Positions 26,980-36,214 are shown, counted from the stretch's first letter. The stretch: DNA of 58,940 nucleotides from Lachnospiraceae bacterium (GCA_022768825.1 JALEJB010000140.1:1-58940); one strand, 5' to 3'. The notes: generated by a model not told the origin, from the sequence alone. Translations and numbers: made by a program.

Positions 26980-28515
26980 TTACAAAAGTGGCGCGATCAG
27001 GCGCAGAAACGTATAAAACAACTCGACAACAAACGGATGCTTTCTCTGACACATTTCCGGTGTGATCTGTTTTGATTCCCGAAATACTCTGTCAAAATCA
27101 TCATATAAGCTTTTGACAACCGGCGTATGGACCATAAACACACCACACTCAAAATGAAGATATAAGCTGCGGTAGTCAAGATTGATGCTGCCTACCGTAG
27201 CATACTCGTCATCACATACTGCGCACTTTGCATGCAAAAACCCCGGCGTATATTCATAGATCTTCACACCCGCTTCCACCAGTTTTTTATAGTGGGATCT
27301 CGATAGGCAGTACACCAGCTTCTTATCCGGAATACCGGGAAGTACCAGTCGTACATCCACTCCCGACTTAGCAGCATTTTCAAAAGCGATCATCAGCTCC
27401 TGATCCAGCACCAGATAAGGAGTGAAAAAGTACACATACCGGGTCGCCCGGTTGATCAGATTCAGATAGACATTTTCACCTACATTTTCTGCATCCAAAG
27501 GCGTATCTACGTACGGCTGCACAAAGCCCTGTGACTCGATCGAATCCGGCATCGGTTCCGGTAGAAAATCGCCAAGTTCTTCCTTCGTATTGACGATATA
27601 GTCCCACATCTCCAAAAAGTAACGTGTCACCGATATGCTTGCGTCACCTTCCATGCGCACTCCGGTATCCTTCCAGTAACCAAAACGGTCGATGCGGTTG
27701 ACATATTCATCTGCGATATTGATGCCGCCCGTATAACTGATCGTTCCATCGATGCTTAAAAGCTTTCTGTGATCACGGTGATTCATGATGATCGCCATGA
27801 TCGGTCGAACCGTGTTAAAAGCAGCACATTTGATTCCCTTCTGCTGTAATTCCCGATAAAAATGAGCCGGCATCTTTCCCATACAACCAAAATCATCATA
27901 GATCAGCCGTACTTCCACACCCGCACGCACACGTTCTGCCAATGCATCTACCAGCTGATCATACATCTGCCCCCGGTCCAGGATAAAATATTCCAAAAAG
28001 ATATATCGTTTCGCCTGTCTGATATCCTCAAGCATCCGTGGAAACATCTCTTCCCCACACGTAAAATAAGTGGTATGCGTATGTTCATACACCGGTGCAT
28101 TGGCTTTCTTCAAAAGATAATTACTCTGCACCAGAGCACGCTCATCCAAAGCGGACAAATGCTCCCATACTTTGGGATTTTGTACCACCGTCCGTTCCAT
28201 ATCTTTGCTGGCTTCATTCATTCTCAGTCTCGTCTTTTTCGTCAGACCTTTGCGTCCGAAGATCAGATAAACCGGCACGCCCACAAGCGGAACGGCCAAA
28301 ATCAGAAACACCCAGCCAAGCTTGATGGACGGATTATTCCATCTTTGCAGCACCAGCATCACGATCACCAATGACAATATATGGATGAGTGCCTGCACAA
28401 TGTCAGATTTTCTGCTGGCATCATACAATATGAGAACCACCCAGCCAAGCTGCAAAAAAACCATAAATGCTATGATGAACATTCTGCTCAGAAGAAGCTT
28501 AATTACTTTCTTCAA
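26980..28515 (-). CDS. cls: Cardiolipin synthase
   Basis: 511 residues from a TTG start at 28515 with AAAGGGAGAG upstream; 16 further upstream codons have no site. Two N-terminal membrane helices, then two phospholipase D motifs: HRKLLSID (in NHRDHRKLLSIDG) and HAKCAVCD (in FLHAKCAVCDDEYATVGS). It condenses two phosphatidylglycerols to cardiolipin at the membrane. Convergent with dacA; only 19 bases separate the stops and no terminator is visible there. Confidence 0.95.
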   Translation of the reverse strand: MKKVIKLLLSRMFIIAFMVFLQLGWVVLILYDASRKSDIVQALIHILSLVIVMLVLQRWNNPSIKLGWVFLILAVPLVGVPVYLIFGRKGLTKKTRLRMNEASKDMERTVVQNPKVWEHLSALDERALVQSNYLLKKANAPVYEHTHTTYFTCGEEMFPRMLEDIRQAKRYIFLEYFILDRGQMYDQLVDALAERVRAGVEVRLIYDDFGCMGKMPAHFYRELQQKGIKCAAFNTVRPIMAIIMNHRDHRKLLSIDGTISYTGGINIADEYVNRIDRFGYWKDTGVRMEGDASISVTRYFLEMWDYIVNTKEELGDFLPEPMPDSIESQGFVQPYVDTPLDAENVGENVYLNLINRATRYVYFFTPYLVLDQELMIAFENAAKSGVDVRLVLPGIPDKKLVYCLSRSHYKKLVEAGVKIYEYTPGFLHAKCAVCDDEYATVGSINLDYRSLYLHFECGVFMVHTPVVKSLYDDFDRVFRESKQITPEMCQRKHPFVVELFYTFLRLIAPLL

Positions 28516-28537
28516 TATGATCTCTCCCTTTCTATTT

Positions 28538-29413
28538 CTATGACAGGAGCGATTTAAAATCAAAATTGCCCCAGTCTGTTCTGCCTCTTACCCGCTTCAA
28601 TTTGCTGTATAATAATAATTTCAATTCCTTTGGCGGAAGCTCATACGCGTCACTAAGTACCGCCATTCCGCCCGTGACGACTGCAGTCGCCATCGAGGTG
28701 CCGCTTTTTGCCGTATAACCCGATTTGCGGTGGCTTGTGCTGATCAGCTGTGTACCCGGAGCCAAAACCTCCGGCTTTGTGATACAGCTCTTCGTCGGAC
28801 CTCTGCCACTGTAACCGCTTCTCATCCCCCCGGACAAAACAGAATCCTCATCGTCGATACTGCCGACCGTGAGAAGCTCCGGAATCGTACCGGGAACTGT
28901 CACTGTAGATACCCCCGGCCCATTGTTGCCGGCGGCCGCCACGATGAAAATCCCAAGATCCCATAAATGCTGCAGGGCATGCACAAATTCCAGCTGATCC
29001 CGGTTATCCACTTTCGGAAGCATCCCGATGGATATATTCAATAAATTAATCTGATAGTTCTGTCTGTTCTTGATGACCCAGTCTACGGCTCGAAGTACCG
29101 TCTCAATCTGTCCGTTTCCAAAATGATCCAGTACTTTACAGATTACGTAATTAATATCCGGTGCCACACCCATATAACGGCCGCCCGAAGCTTCTCCCGA
29201 TCCGCCGATGATTCCGGCAAGATGTGTGCCGTGCCCATTGTCATCATAGGCAGCTGTCTGATCATGCACGAAATCGCGAAAGGATACTACGCGCCCCGAA
29301 AAATCCGGATGCATTGCCAGACCGGTATCAAATATGACCACTGTAGATCGTTTTCCTGTCAGTCCTTCACTCATCGGTATCTCACAATGAATGAACCTGC
29401 GAACTCGCTCCAT
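28538..29413 (-). CDS. Intracellular subtilisin-like S8 serine peptidase
   Basis: 291 residues. Catalytic triad D29 (IFDTG), H61 (GHGTHLAG) and S241 (GTSMAT), with the oxyanion Asn in AAGNNGPG. There is no signal peptide and no inhibitory propeptide of normal size: the catalytic domain begins within the first 25 residues. This fits an intracellular subtilisin. A short N-terminal stretch (MERVRRFIHCEIPMSEG) could play the regulatory role that a short leader plays in Bacillus IspA, but that is inference. Precedes cls by 22 bases. AAAGGAA is upstream of the start. Confidence 0.92.
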   Translation of the reverse strand: MERVRRFIHCEIPMSEGLTGKRSTVVIFDTGLAMHPDFSGRVVSFRDFVHDQTAAYDDNGHGTHLAGIIGGSGEASGGRYMGVAPDINYVICKVLDHFGNGQIETVLRAVDWVIKNRQNYQINLLNISIGMLPKVDNRDQLEFVHALQHLWDLGIFIVAAAGNNGPGVSTVTVPGTIPELLTVGSIDDEDSVLSGGMRSGYSGRGPTKSCITKPEVLAPGTQLISTSHRKSGYTAKSGTSMATAVVTGGMAVLSDAYELPPKELKLLLYSKLKRVRGRTDWGNFDFKSLLS

Positions 29414-29476
29414 AAGAAAAAATTCCTTTCTTATTAGCTTATTCGTAAGCAGAGCACTTGATCATAAATCAGTGAC

Positions 29477-29506
29477 AAAAAAGGCTGCCCTATGACAGCC
29501 TTTTTT
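29477..29506 (-). terminator. Intrinsic terminator of pnp (likely bidirectional)
   Basis: AAAAAAGGCTG and CAGCCTTTTTT flank a short loop, 16 bases after the pnp stop. Runs of A and T on both sides give a U-tract in either direction. Confidence 0.9.
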
Positions 29507-29521
29507 CATTTTCGTATATTT

Positions 29522-31612
29522 TTACTGTGCATCAACATCTTTGATACTGAAGCTCATTCTGCCCATTTTGTCTTTGCCGAGACATTTGACAGTCACTTTA
29601 TCGCCCAGTGTCAGGACATCTTCTACGCGATTGATGCGCTCTTTTGCGATCTTGGAAATGTGAACCATTCCCTCTTTTCCCGGAGCAAACTCAACAAAGG
29701 CACCGAATTCCTTGATGCTTACAATCGTTCCTTTCAGAATCATACCTTCCTCAAAATCAGTGGTGATCATCTTGATCATCTCGATGGCTTTTTCCATCAT
29801 CTCCTGATCGGTTCCGCAAACAGATACTGCGCCGTCATCCGTGATATCGATCTTCACGCCGGTACGCTCAATGATCTCGTTGATGGTCTTTCCTCTCTGA
29901 CCGACTACATCACCGATCTTGGCAGGATCAATCTGGATCTGAATGATCTTCGGAGCATAAGCACCAACTTCTTTTCTAGGCTCACTGATTGCCTTTGACA
30001 TACAGTTATCCATAATAAAGAAACGAGCCTGACGACATCTCTCGATGGCACCTTCAACGATCGGTCTGGTAAGACCGTGAATCTTAATATCCATCTGGAT
30101 GGCAGTAATACCGTCTTTCGTTCCTGTTACCTTAAAGTCCATATCGCCGAAGAAGTCCTCCAGACCCTGGATATCTGTCAGCAGTACAAAATCATCATCG
30201 GTATCTCCGGTTACAAGACCGCAGGAAATACCTGCTACCATTTTCTTGATCGGTACACCGGCAGCCATCAATGCCATACAGCTTGCACAGGTAGATGCCA
30301 TTGAGGTCGATCCGTTTGACTCAAATGTCTCGGATACGGCACGGATCGCATATGGGAATTCCTCTTCGGAAGGAAGTACCGGCACAAGTGCACGCTCTGC
30401 TAATGCGCCATGTCCGATCTCACGACGTCCCGGTCCACGGCTGACCTTCGTCTCCCCGACAGAATATGACGGGAAGTTGTAGTGATGCATATATCTCTTT
30501 GCTGTCACATTTGCATCCAGTCCGTCAATTTTCTGAACCTCGGATAACGGAGCCAGTGTAACAACATCACAAATCTGGGTTTGTCCACGGGTAAACATCG
30601 CAGAACCGTGTACACGAGGAATCAGATCTACCTCTGCCGCCAGCGGACGGATCTGATCCAGCGCACGTCCGTCCGGACGCTTGTGATCCTTTAAGATCAT
30701 TTTGCGGACAGTCTTCTTCTGATACTGATAGATTGCCTCGCCGAGAACAGCCAGATACTCTTCATTATCAGCAAAAGCAGCCTCTAACTTCTCTGTGATC
30801 TGACGGATATTCTCCTCACGAACCTGTTTTACATCGGTAAATACTGCCTCTTCCATCTCTTCCGGAGGTACGATCTTCTTGATCTCGTCAAATAACTCCT
30901 GTGGAATCGCACAGCTTGTATATTCATGTTTCTGTTTGCCAACCTCAGCTACCATCTGATTGATGAAAGCGATGATGGTCTGGTTGACTTCATGTGCCTG
31001 ATAGATTGCCTCTAAGATCTTTGCTTCCGGAATCTCATTGGCACCTGCCTCGATCATGATGACTTTTTCGGATGTAGAAGCAACGGTCATTTTTAAATCA
31101 CCGTTATCCCACTGCTCCTGTGACGGATTGATGATAAACTGTCCGTCTACCATTCCCATCTGGGTCATTGCGCAAGGACCATCAAACGGAATATCGGAAA
31201 TCGCGGTTGCGATCGCAGCTCCGAGCATCGCTACGATCTCCGGTCTGCACTCCGGGTCAACACTCATGACCATATTATTTAAAGTCACATCATTACGATA
31301 ATCCTTTGGGAACAATGGTCTCATCGGTCGGTCAATCACACGAGAAGTCAGGATCGCATTCTCAGAAGCTTTTCCTTCTCTCTTGTTGAAGCCTCCCGGA
31401 ATCTTTCCTACCGCATACATCTTCTCTTCAAACTCTACGCTGAGCGGGAAGAAATCAATACCGTCTCGCGGTTTCTCCGATGCGGTTGCTGTCGATAATA
31501 CTGTGGTATCGCCATATTTCAACAATACGGCACCGTTTGCCTGAGCAGCCACACGACCGATGTCTGCAGTCAGTGTCTTGCCACCAATCTCAATTGAATA
31601 AGATTTATACAT
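29522..31612 (-). CDS. pnp: Polyribonucleotide nucleotidyltransferase (PNPase)
   Basis: 696 residues from ATG 31612, chosen for AAAGGAGAAA upstream and the family start MYKSYSIEIGGK; the open frame continues 27 codons further across the leader hairpin. Two RNase PH-like domains, a KH domain (IGDVVGQRGKTINEI near 560) and an S1 domain (GTIVSIKEFGAFVEF near 625). Phosphorolytic 3'-5' exoribonuclease that turns over mRNA. The leader forms a long hairpin and rpsO is upstream, the same rpsO-pnp order as in E. coli. Confidence 0.97.
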   Translation of the reverse strand: MYKSYSIEIGGKTLTADIGRVAAQANGAVLLKYGDTTVLSTATASEKPRDGIDFFPLSVEFEEKMYAVGKIPGGFNKREGKASENAILTSRVIDRPMRPLFPKDYRNDVTLNNMVMSVDPECRPEIVAMLGAAIATAISDIPFDGPCAMTQMGMVDGQFIINPSQEQWDNGDLKMTVASTSEKVIMIEAGANEIPEAKILEAIYQAHEVNQTIIAFINQMVAEVGKQKHEYTSCAIPQELFDEIKKIVPPEEMEEAVFTDVKQVREENIRQITEKLEAAFADNEEYLAVLGEAIYQYQKKTVRKMILKDHKRPDGRALDQIRPLAAEVDLIPRVHGSAMFTRGQTQICDVVTLAPLSEVQKIDGLDANVTAKRYMHHYNFPSYSVGETKVSRGPGRREIGHGALAERALVPVLPSEEEFPYAIRAVSETFESNGSTSMASTCASCMALMAAGVPIKKMVAGISCGLVTGDTDDDFVLLTDIQGLEDFFGDMDFKVTGTKDGITAIQMDIKIHGLTRPIVEGAIERCRQARFFIMDNCMSKAISEPRKEVGAYAPKIIQIQIDPAKIGDVVGQRGKTINEIIERTGVKIDITDDGAVSVCGTDQEMMEKAIEMIKMITTDFEEGMILKGTIVSIKEFGAFVEFAPGKEGMVHISKIAKERINRVEDVLTLGDKVTVKCLGKDKMGRMSFSIKDVDAQ

Positions 31613-31645
31613 GTTTTTTCTCCTTTTAAATAAAAAATAAGTTGT

Positions 31646-31733
31646 GGCAGAGGACCCGAAACTACTGATAGAAATAAAAAATGTCATGCACACATTTTAT
31701 GCCTATCAGTGGTCTCGGACATATCGCTCTGCC
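31646..31733 (-). promoter_or_regulatory. Long imperfect hairpin in the pnp leader
   Basis: GGCAGAG (31646-31652) pairs with CTCTGCC (31727-31733), and further in CCGAAACTACTGATAG pairs with CTATCAGTGGTCTCGG with two mismatches. A nested stem AAATGT/ACATTT lies in the loop. It sits 34 bases before the pnp ATG. In E. coli a stem-loop at this place is cut by RNase III and PNPase then represses itself; a similar role is plausible here. Confidence 0.65.
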
Positions 31734-31749
31734 GGTTCAAGTAACTGAA

Positions 31750-31775
31750 AATAGAGTGGCAATCGCCACTCTATT
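31750..31775 (-). terminator. Terminator-like hairpin after rpsO
   Basis: AATAGAGTGGC and GCCACTCTATT form an 11-bp perfect stem with a 4-base loop, 8 bases after the rpsO stop, followed by TTTC on the minus strand. The U-tract is short, so partial readthrough into pnp is likely. Confidence 0.65.
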
Positions 31776-31783
31776 CCGCAATA

Positions 31784-32050
31784 CTATTTTCTTAAGCCCA
31801 AACGCTTAATCAGAGAACGATAACGCTCGATATCTTTCTCTTTCAAGTAAGCTAAAAGACGACGTCTCTGTCCAACCATCTTTAATAATCCACGTCTTGA
31901 ATGATGATCCTTTGCGTGAACCTGTAAATGGTCGTTCAGCTCGTTGATTCTTGCTGTTAAAAGTGCGATCTGAACCTCCGGTGATCCGGTATCATTTGGG
32001 TTCTGTCCGTACTCAGCGATGATTGCTGTCTTCTGATCTTTTGCTAACAT
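31784..32050 (-). CDS. rpsO: 30S ribosomal protein S15
   Basis: 88 residues, the standard length. The S15 signatures [22 protein letters not shown] and LKEKDIERY are present (the first is about residues 45-65). Binds the central domain of 16S rRNA. Start with GGAGGAAAC. Its own promoter lies upstream, and a hairpin separates it from pnp. Confidence 0.98.
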   Translation of the reverse strand: MLAKDQKTAIIAEYGQNPNDTGSPEVQIALLTARINELNDHLQVHAKDHHSRRGLLKMVGQRRRLLAYLKEKDIERYRSLIKRLGLRK

Positions 32051-32140
32051 GTTTGTTTCCTCCTATTATTTTCATTTCCCTGATTCAGTAAAAGGTCGGA
32101 GTGTCCATAAACCGAATGTCGGGATAACTCATACTTAAAC

Positions 32141-32169
32141 AGAATATCATAAGAAAAACATAAATGCAA
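32141..32169 (-). promoter_or_regulatory. Predicted sigma-A promoter of rpsO(-pnp)
   Basis: Minus strand: -35 TTGCAT (32169-32164), 17-base spacer, -10 TATTCT (32146-32141). It leaves an 80-odd base leader before the rpsO ATG containing small inverted repeats (CCGA-CAT-TCGG and GGA-CAC-TCC), where S15 autoregulation could act. Confidence 0.6.
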
Positions 32170-32175
32170 TTACTT

Positions 32176-32211
32176 TTTAAAAAAAGATAGCCACCCAATG
32201 GATGACTATCT
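32176..32211 (-). terminator. Intrinsic terminator of the NlpC/P60 gene
   Basis: On the minus strand AGATAGTCATCC and GGGTGGCTATCT pair as a 12-bp stem with two G-U pairs, 13 bases after the stop codon, followed by seven T. Confidence 0.85.
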
Positions 32212-32223
32212 TCTGAACTATTT

Positions 32224-33303
32224 TTACAGATAACTTACGACACAGATCGGTGAACGATAATATGCATTGGAAATCTTGATTCCGTCCCGGGCATTGCTGG
32301 CGTGAACCACACGGCCGCCGCCGATATAGATCGCAACATGACCGATGCTACTTCCGCTTCCGTAGAAGAACAGATCTCCCGGCTGTGCTTCACTTGCACT
32401 GATCTTTCTGCCGTAACCCGGCTGTGCACGTGAAGAATGCGGCAGGGAAATACCGTATTTGCGATATACCTGCATCGTAAATCCGGAGCAGTCCACTCCG
32501 TTTGTCAGGCTTGTTCCACCCCATACATACCGGTTACCAACAAACTGCAGGGCATACTGTACAAGATCCACGCGGACATTGCTGACACCCTGTCCGTATT
32601 TCACCTCGGAAATGGTCAGCGCCTTCGGAAGCTTATCAGCGATTGTTACATAATCTCCGCTGACATATCCTTCCACGTCATCAATCTCAACCTTATGCCA
32701 GCCTTTCTTAGCATCCTCTTCTAACACCGTCAGTTCTTCATCAATACCGACCAGTGCCAGAATCTTGCAGTCGGTATTTGCTTTTTCACGGACAAATAAC
32801 GTCTCTGTGGTGACGGTTGCCACCGTCTTGATATAATCCTTTGCTTTCTCTTTTGCGGTGTCGCCGGTATATAAATACTCGCCGGACACATATCCCTTTA
32901 CTGCACCGGATTTCACCAGATACCAGTCACCTTCTTTTTCCAGCACTTCACATCCGGCGCCCTTTGGCATCTGTCCAACCAGTTCACCGGACTGCTCCGG
33001 TGTCTTTCGGATATTCAAAAAGTTATCTACATGAGCAATTCCCAGATTCGTATAGCCGCAGATCGTAGGATCTTCTTTCTCTTCTGCGTCTGCCTGTGGC
33101 TGTTCATTCTCTTCTGCCGGTGCCGCTTTGGAAAGCGTCACATCCGAATCAGCTATCACAAGCCCCTGGGTCTGATATAAACAGTTGGAAATTAATTTTG
33201 AAATACCTGCATGGGTATTTGCAAATACATCTGTCGATGCACCAAACAATGTCACAATTCCTGCACATACAGCCAACCCTAACTTTAAATCAATCCGCTT
33301 CAT
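32224..33303 (-). CDS. Secreted NlpC/P60 peptidoglycan hydrolase with two SH3 domains
   Basis: 359 residues. Signal peptide (MKRIDLKLGLAVCAGIVTLF then AxA-like cleavage near 29), a low-complexity acidic spacer, two bacterial SH3 domains (about 85-150 and 160-235), and a C-terminal NlpC/P60 domain with catalytic Cys near 272 (GVDCSGF), His in IGHVAIYIGGG and the third polar residue in VVHAS. Expected to cut gamma-D-Glu-diamino-acid or related stem-peptide bonds in the wall. Single-gene transcript with a consensus promoter and a terminator. Start with AGGAGGAAGC. Confidence 0.95.
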   Translation of the reverse strand: MKRIDLKLGLAVCAGIVTLFGASTDVFANTHAGISKLISNCLYQTQGLVIADSDVTLSKAAPAEENEQPQADAEEKEDPTICGYTNLGIAHVDNFLNIRKTPEQSGELVGQMPKGAGCEVLEKEGDWYLVKSGAVKGYVSGEYLYTGDTAKEKAKDYIKTVATVTTETLFVREKANTDCKILALVGIDEELTVLEEDAKKGWHKVEIDDVEGYVSGDYVTIADKLPKALTISEVKYGQGVSNVRVDLVQYALQFVGNRYVWGGTSLTNGVDCSGFTMQVYRKYGISLPHSSRAQPGYGRKISASEAQPGDLFFYGSGSSIGHVAIYIGGGRVVHASNARDGIKISNAYYRSPICVVSYL

Positions 33304-33364
33304 GCTTCCTCCTACTTTACGAATCTGTTACTCAGAATTTACGGGATCAGTTTCATTGTTTGAA

Positions 33365-33393
33365 ATTATAGCAACAATCTGTATTAATGTCAA
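33365..33393 (-). promoter_or_regulatory. Consensus sigma-A promoter of the NlpC/P60 gene
   Basis: Minus strand: TTGACA (33393-33388), 17-base spacer, TATAAT (33370-33365). Both hexamers match the consensus perfectly. The transcript would have a leader of about 55 bases. The whole 33304-33630 gap holds this promoter and the palindromic element beside it. Confidence 0.85.
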
Positions 33394-33474
33394 TAATTCC
33401 GTAATATTTTTGTAATATTGTTATAAGGAGAGCATCATATAGATAGCAGAACTGTGTAGAGGTGAGAATCTAAA

Positions 33475-33600
33475 ATACTGTTCACACGCCATCTCCGAAC
33501 GGAGATGGCATTGTTACACAACAACGGCGATCACAGAACATTTTTTGCAAGCTCGCTTGGCAAAAATGTTCTGATGTCGCCGTTGCCGTGTGAACAGTAT
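33475..33600. repeat. 126-bp cloverleaf-like palindromic element
   Basis: The outer arms ATACTGTTCACAC (33475-33487) and GTGTGAACAGTAT (33588-33600) are perfect inverted repeats. Inside are two further hairpins: GCCATCTCCG/CGGAGATGGC (33488-33509) and CAACGGCGA/TCGCCGTTG (33522-33585), the latter enclosing CAGAACATTTTTTGC/GCAAAAATGTTCTG. The fold is a three-way junction. It lies between the Na/Pi transporter stop and the promoter of the NlpC/P60 gene. It may be a miniature mobile repeat or a structured RNA. No coding role. Confidence 0.75.
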
Positions 33601-33630
33601 ATAAATATACAGTATTTATCGTTATTTTTT

Positions 33631-35250
33631 CTACATACTATCCATATCTACCATGGAAAAAGCAATATTGGTGGCATGATCTGCCACGCGCTCTAAACCG
33701 GTCACCAAATCGGTATAGATCAGACCGGATTCCGGTGAACATTTTCCTTTGCTCATGCGACGGATGTGGGAATTGTGAAGTTCCTTCTCCATCCGGTCAA
33801 TGTCCTCTTCCAGAGCAAGGATCTCATCTAAATGTTCCTTGTTCTCCGAATCAAACATCTCTAAGGACAGCGTAATGATGCGCATATCCTTTTCAAACAT
33901 CTCATGCAACTCCTTAAGCGCTTTCTTGGAAAATTCAATGCCCTGTTCCTGAATCTGCACCGCCGCATCCACAATATTTTCCGCATGATCGCCGATTCGC
34001 TCAATGTCACTGACTACATGGAACAGACCGGCGATCTTTAAGCTATCCGATACCGGAAGCTGCTGCTGGTTGACATCAACCATGTAATTGGTGATCTCAT
34101 GGGTCAGATAATCAATATATTTTTCGGTTGCATAGACCCGATCGATCTTTTCTCTGTCGCCATCCGTAAAACAATGCATCGCAAGCTTGAGATTCTCTTC
34201 TGCCATATCTCCCATACGCGAAATCTCACTCTTCGCCTCAATGACTGCAGCAGTCGGTGAAAAGATCGTGGAATGGTTGATATATTCCAGCGTAAATCCC
34301 TTCTGCTCCTTGTCATCTCCCGGAATGAGCCGGTTGACAAGCTTGATGAACTGATTGCTGACCGGAAGGAAGATGATGGTCTGGAACACCTTGTAGATCG
34401 TATCGGTATTTGCTACGCATCGTTTGATGCTGCCTCCGGATACTGACTGGATAAAAGCGGTAAACGGCTGCATGGCAAAGATCAAAATGACAGAGATAAT
34501 GATCATACCGAATACATTGAACAATACATGGATCAAAGCCGCACGCTTAGCATCTTTTTTTGCTCCCAGACTCGCCATCACAGCCGGTGTACAAGAACCG
34601 ATGTTACAGCCGAGAATAAAATAGAAACAAACCGGAAGGCTGACTAATCCCTGTCCTGCCATTAGAAGCAGAATACTGACGGTCACAGACGAACTCTGCA
34701 CAATAACGGTGATGATCAGTCCTACAAGAATCGCCAGGAACGGATTGGTCAGCTTGGAAAGTGTACCAATGACCTGCGGATAATTGTTCAGCTCGCTCAT
34801 GGCAGCGGACATCATACTGATTCCCATAAAAAGCGAACCAAAACCGATGATGACCTCACCGATCTTTTTGAACATCGGACCTTTGATAAACAGAAACATT
34901 ACAACACCGACCAATAAAATGACCGGTGCAACTGCGGTCAGGTTGAATGAGACCAGCTGTGCCGTAATGGTCGTACCGATATTGGCACCGAAGATAATAC
35001 CTACCGCCTGCACAAGATCCATCAGACCGGCATTTACAAAGGTGACAACCATAACTGTCGTCGCGCCGGATGACTGGATGATCGCAGTAAACAATGCTCC
35101 AAACAATACCGCAACATATTTATTAGAAGAAATGGCAGTCAGAACATTACGAAGCTTTGCGCCTGCAGCCTTCTGCAGTCCCTGACTCATAAAGCTCATT
35201 CCGAAAAGAAATAGTCCCAAACCACCAGCTAATGTTAATAACAGACTCAT
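33631..35250 (-). CDS. Na/Pi cotransporter family protein with PhoU-like domain
   Basis: 539 residues. The N-terminal half (1-310) has about eight to ten membrane segments and the duplicated NaPi-II motifs QSSGATTVMVV and QSSSVTVS. The C-terminal half carries PhoU-like helical repeats (about 340-530) with the ERIGDHAENI and ERVADHATNI motifs that bind metal in PhoU. Probably imports phosphate with sodium, perhaps under PhoU-domain control. Start with AAAGGAGAAAC, 15 bases after ribF, so it may be the last gene of the rimP-ribF operon. Confidence 0.9.
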   Translation of the reverse strand: MSLLLTLAGGLGLFLFGMSFMSQGLQKAAGAKLRNVLTAISSNKYVAVLFGALFTAIIQSSGATTVMVVTFVNAGLMDLVQAVGIIFGANIGTTITAQLVSFNLTAVAPVILLVGVVMFLFIKGPMFKKIGEVIIGFGSLFMGISMMSAAMSELNNYPQVIGTLSKLTNPFLAILVGLIITVIVQSSSVTVSILLLMAGQGLVSLPVCFYFILGCNIGSCTPAVMASLGAKKDAKRAALIHVLFNVFGMIIISVILIFAMQPFTAFIQSVSGGSIKRCVANTDTIYKVFQTIIFLPVSNQFIKLVNRLIPGDDKEQKGFTLEYINHSTIFSPTAAVIEAKSEISRMGDMAEENLKLAMHCFTDGDREKIDRVYATEKYIDYLTHEITNYMVDVNQQQLPVSDSLKIAGLFHVVSDIERIGDHAENIVDAAVQIQEQGIEFSKKALKELHEMFEKDMRIITLSLEMFDSENKEHLDEILALEEDIDRMEKELHNSHIRRMSKGKCSPESGLIYTDLVTGLERVADHATNIAFSMVDMDSM

Positions 35251-35265
35251 TGTTTCTCCTTTTTC

Positions 35266-36213
35266 TCAATGTAATTCCTTATTTTTTTCACAATCTATGG
35301 TATCAAAATATGCCTTTGTCTCAGCGATATCCTGTTGCATCTTTTCCAGTAACTGTTCCATTCCATTAAATTTTTGTTCTTTGCGCACAAACTTGTGCAG
35401 ATATACAGTGACTGGTTTGTCATAGACAGTTTGATTAAAATCAAAAATATGCATTTCCAGTCCGACCGGATTTTCCGATCCGTCCTTGGAAGCAACCGTT
35501 GGTTTTCTTCCGATATTGGACAAGCCACGGTAAATTTTTCCATCGATTTGGATCGTGGAGACATACACACCGTATACCGGTATCATCTTCTCCGCCGATA
35601 TCGGAATATTGACGGTAGGGATGCCGATCGTCCTGCCGATTTGGTTTCCGCCGATCACTGTCCCGCTAATTTCATAGGGATGTCCCAGCAGCTCATTGGC
35701 AAGGGTCAGATCACCCGCCTGTAACAGTTCCCTGATATAGGAACTGCTGATATCCCGTTTCTTATACTGCAGCTTCGGAACCACGATCAACTCATACCCG
35801 TGTGCTTCGGAAAGCCCGGAAAGCAAGTGGATATCCCCTTTTCTGTGATGTCCAAATCGAAAATCCGTTCCGACGATCACACATCTGACGTGCAACCGAT
35901 TCACCAGCCATGCCACAAAGCTCTCAGGCTCCATGTTCATCACCTTCGGTGTAACCGGACACTGCAGGAGATAATCAATTCCCTGTCTTTCAAAAAGGTC
36001 ACGCTTTTCCTCATTGGTGGAAAGAAGTTTATAATCCGCATGATTCGGCGGTGTCTCAAAGGTAAATGCCACTGCTTTTAACCCTTTTTCCTTTTGCCGC
36101 ATCAGTTGCTGCATCAAACATGCATGTCCTCTGTGCAAGCCGTCAAATTTTCCAAGTGTGATGGCGCATGGTTCTTCAATCAAAAACCGGTCAAAATCAT
36201 CAAAATAAAACAT
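35266..36213 (-). CDS. ribF: Bifunctional riboflavin kinase/FAD synthetase
   Basis: 315 residues from ATG 36213, one base after the truB stop, with CAGGAAG upstream. N-terminal FAD synthetase nucleotidyltransferase motifs ITLGKFDGLHRGH and SSSYIRELL; C-terminal flavokinase with GRTIGIPTVNI and GVYVSTI. Converts riboflavin to FMN and then FAD. No FMN riboswitch precedes it, consistent with its position inside the translation operon rather than a riboflavin-controlled unit. Confidence 0.96.
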   Translation of the reverse strand: MFYFDDFDRFLIEEPCAITLGKFDGLHRGHACLMQQLMRQKEKGLKAVAFTFETPPNHADYKLLSTNEEKRDLFERQGIDYLLQCPVTPKVMNMEPESFVAWLVNRLHVRCVIVGTDFRFGHHRKGDIHLLSGLSEAHGYELIVVPKLQYKKRDISSSYIRELLQAGDLTLANELLGHPYEISGTVIGGNQIGRTIGIPTVNIPISAEKMIPVYGVYVSTIQIDGKIYRGLSNIGRKPTVASKDGSENPVGLEMHIFDFNQTVYDKPVTVYLHKFVRKEQKFNGMEQLLEKMQQDIAETKAYFDTIDCEKNKELH

Positions 36214-36214
36214 A

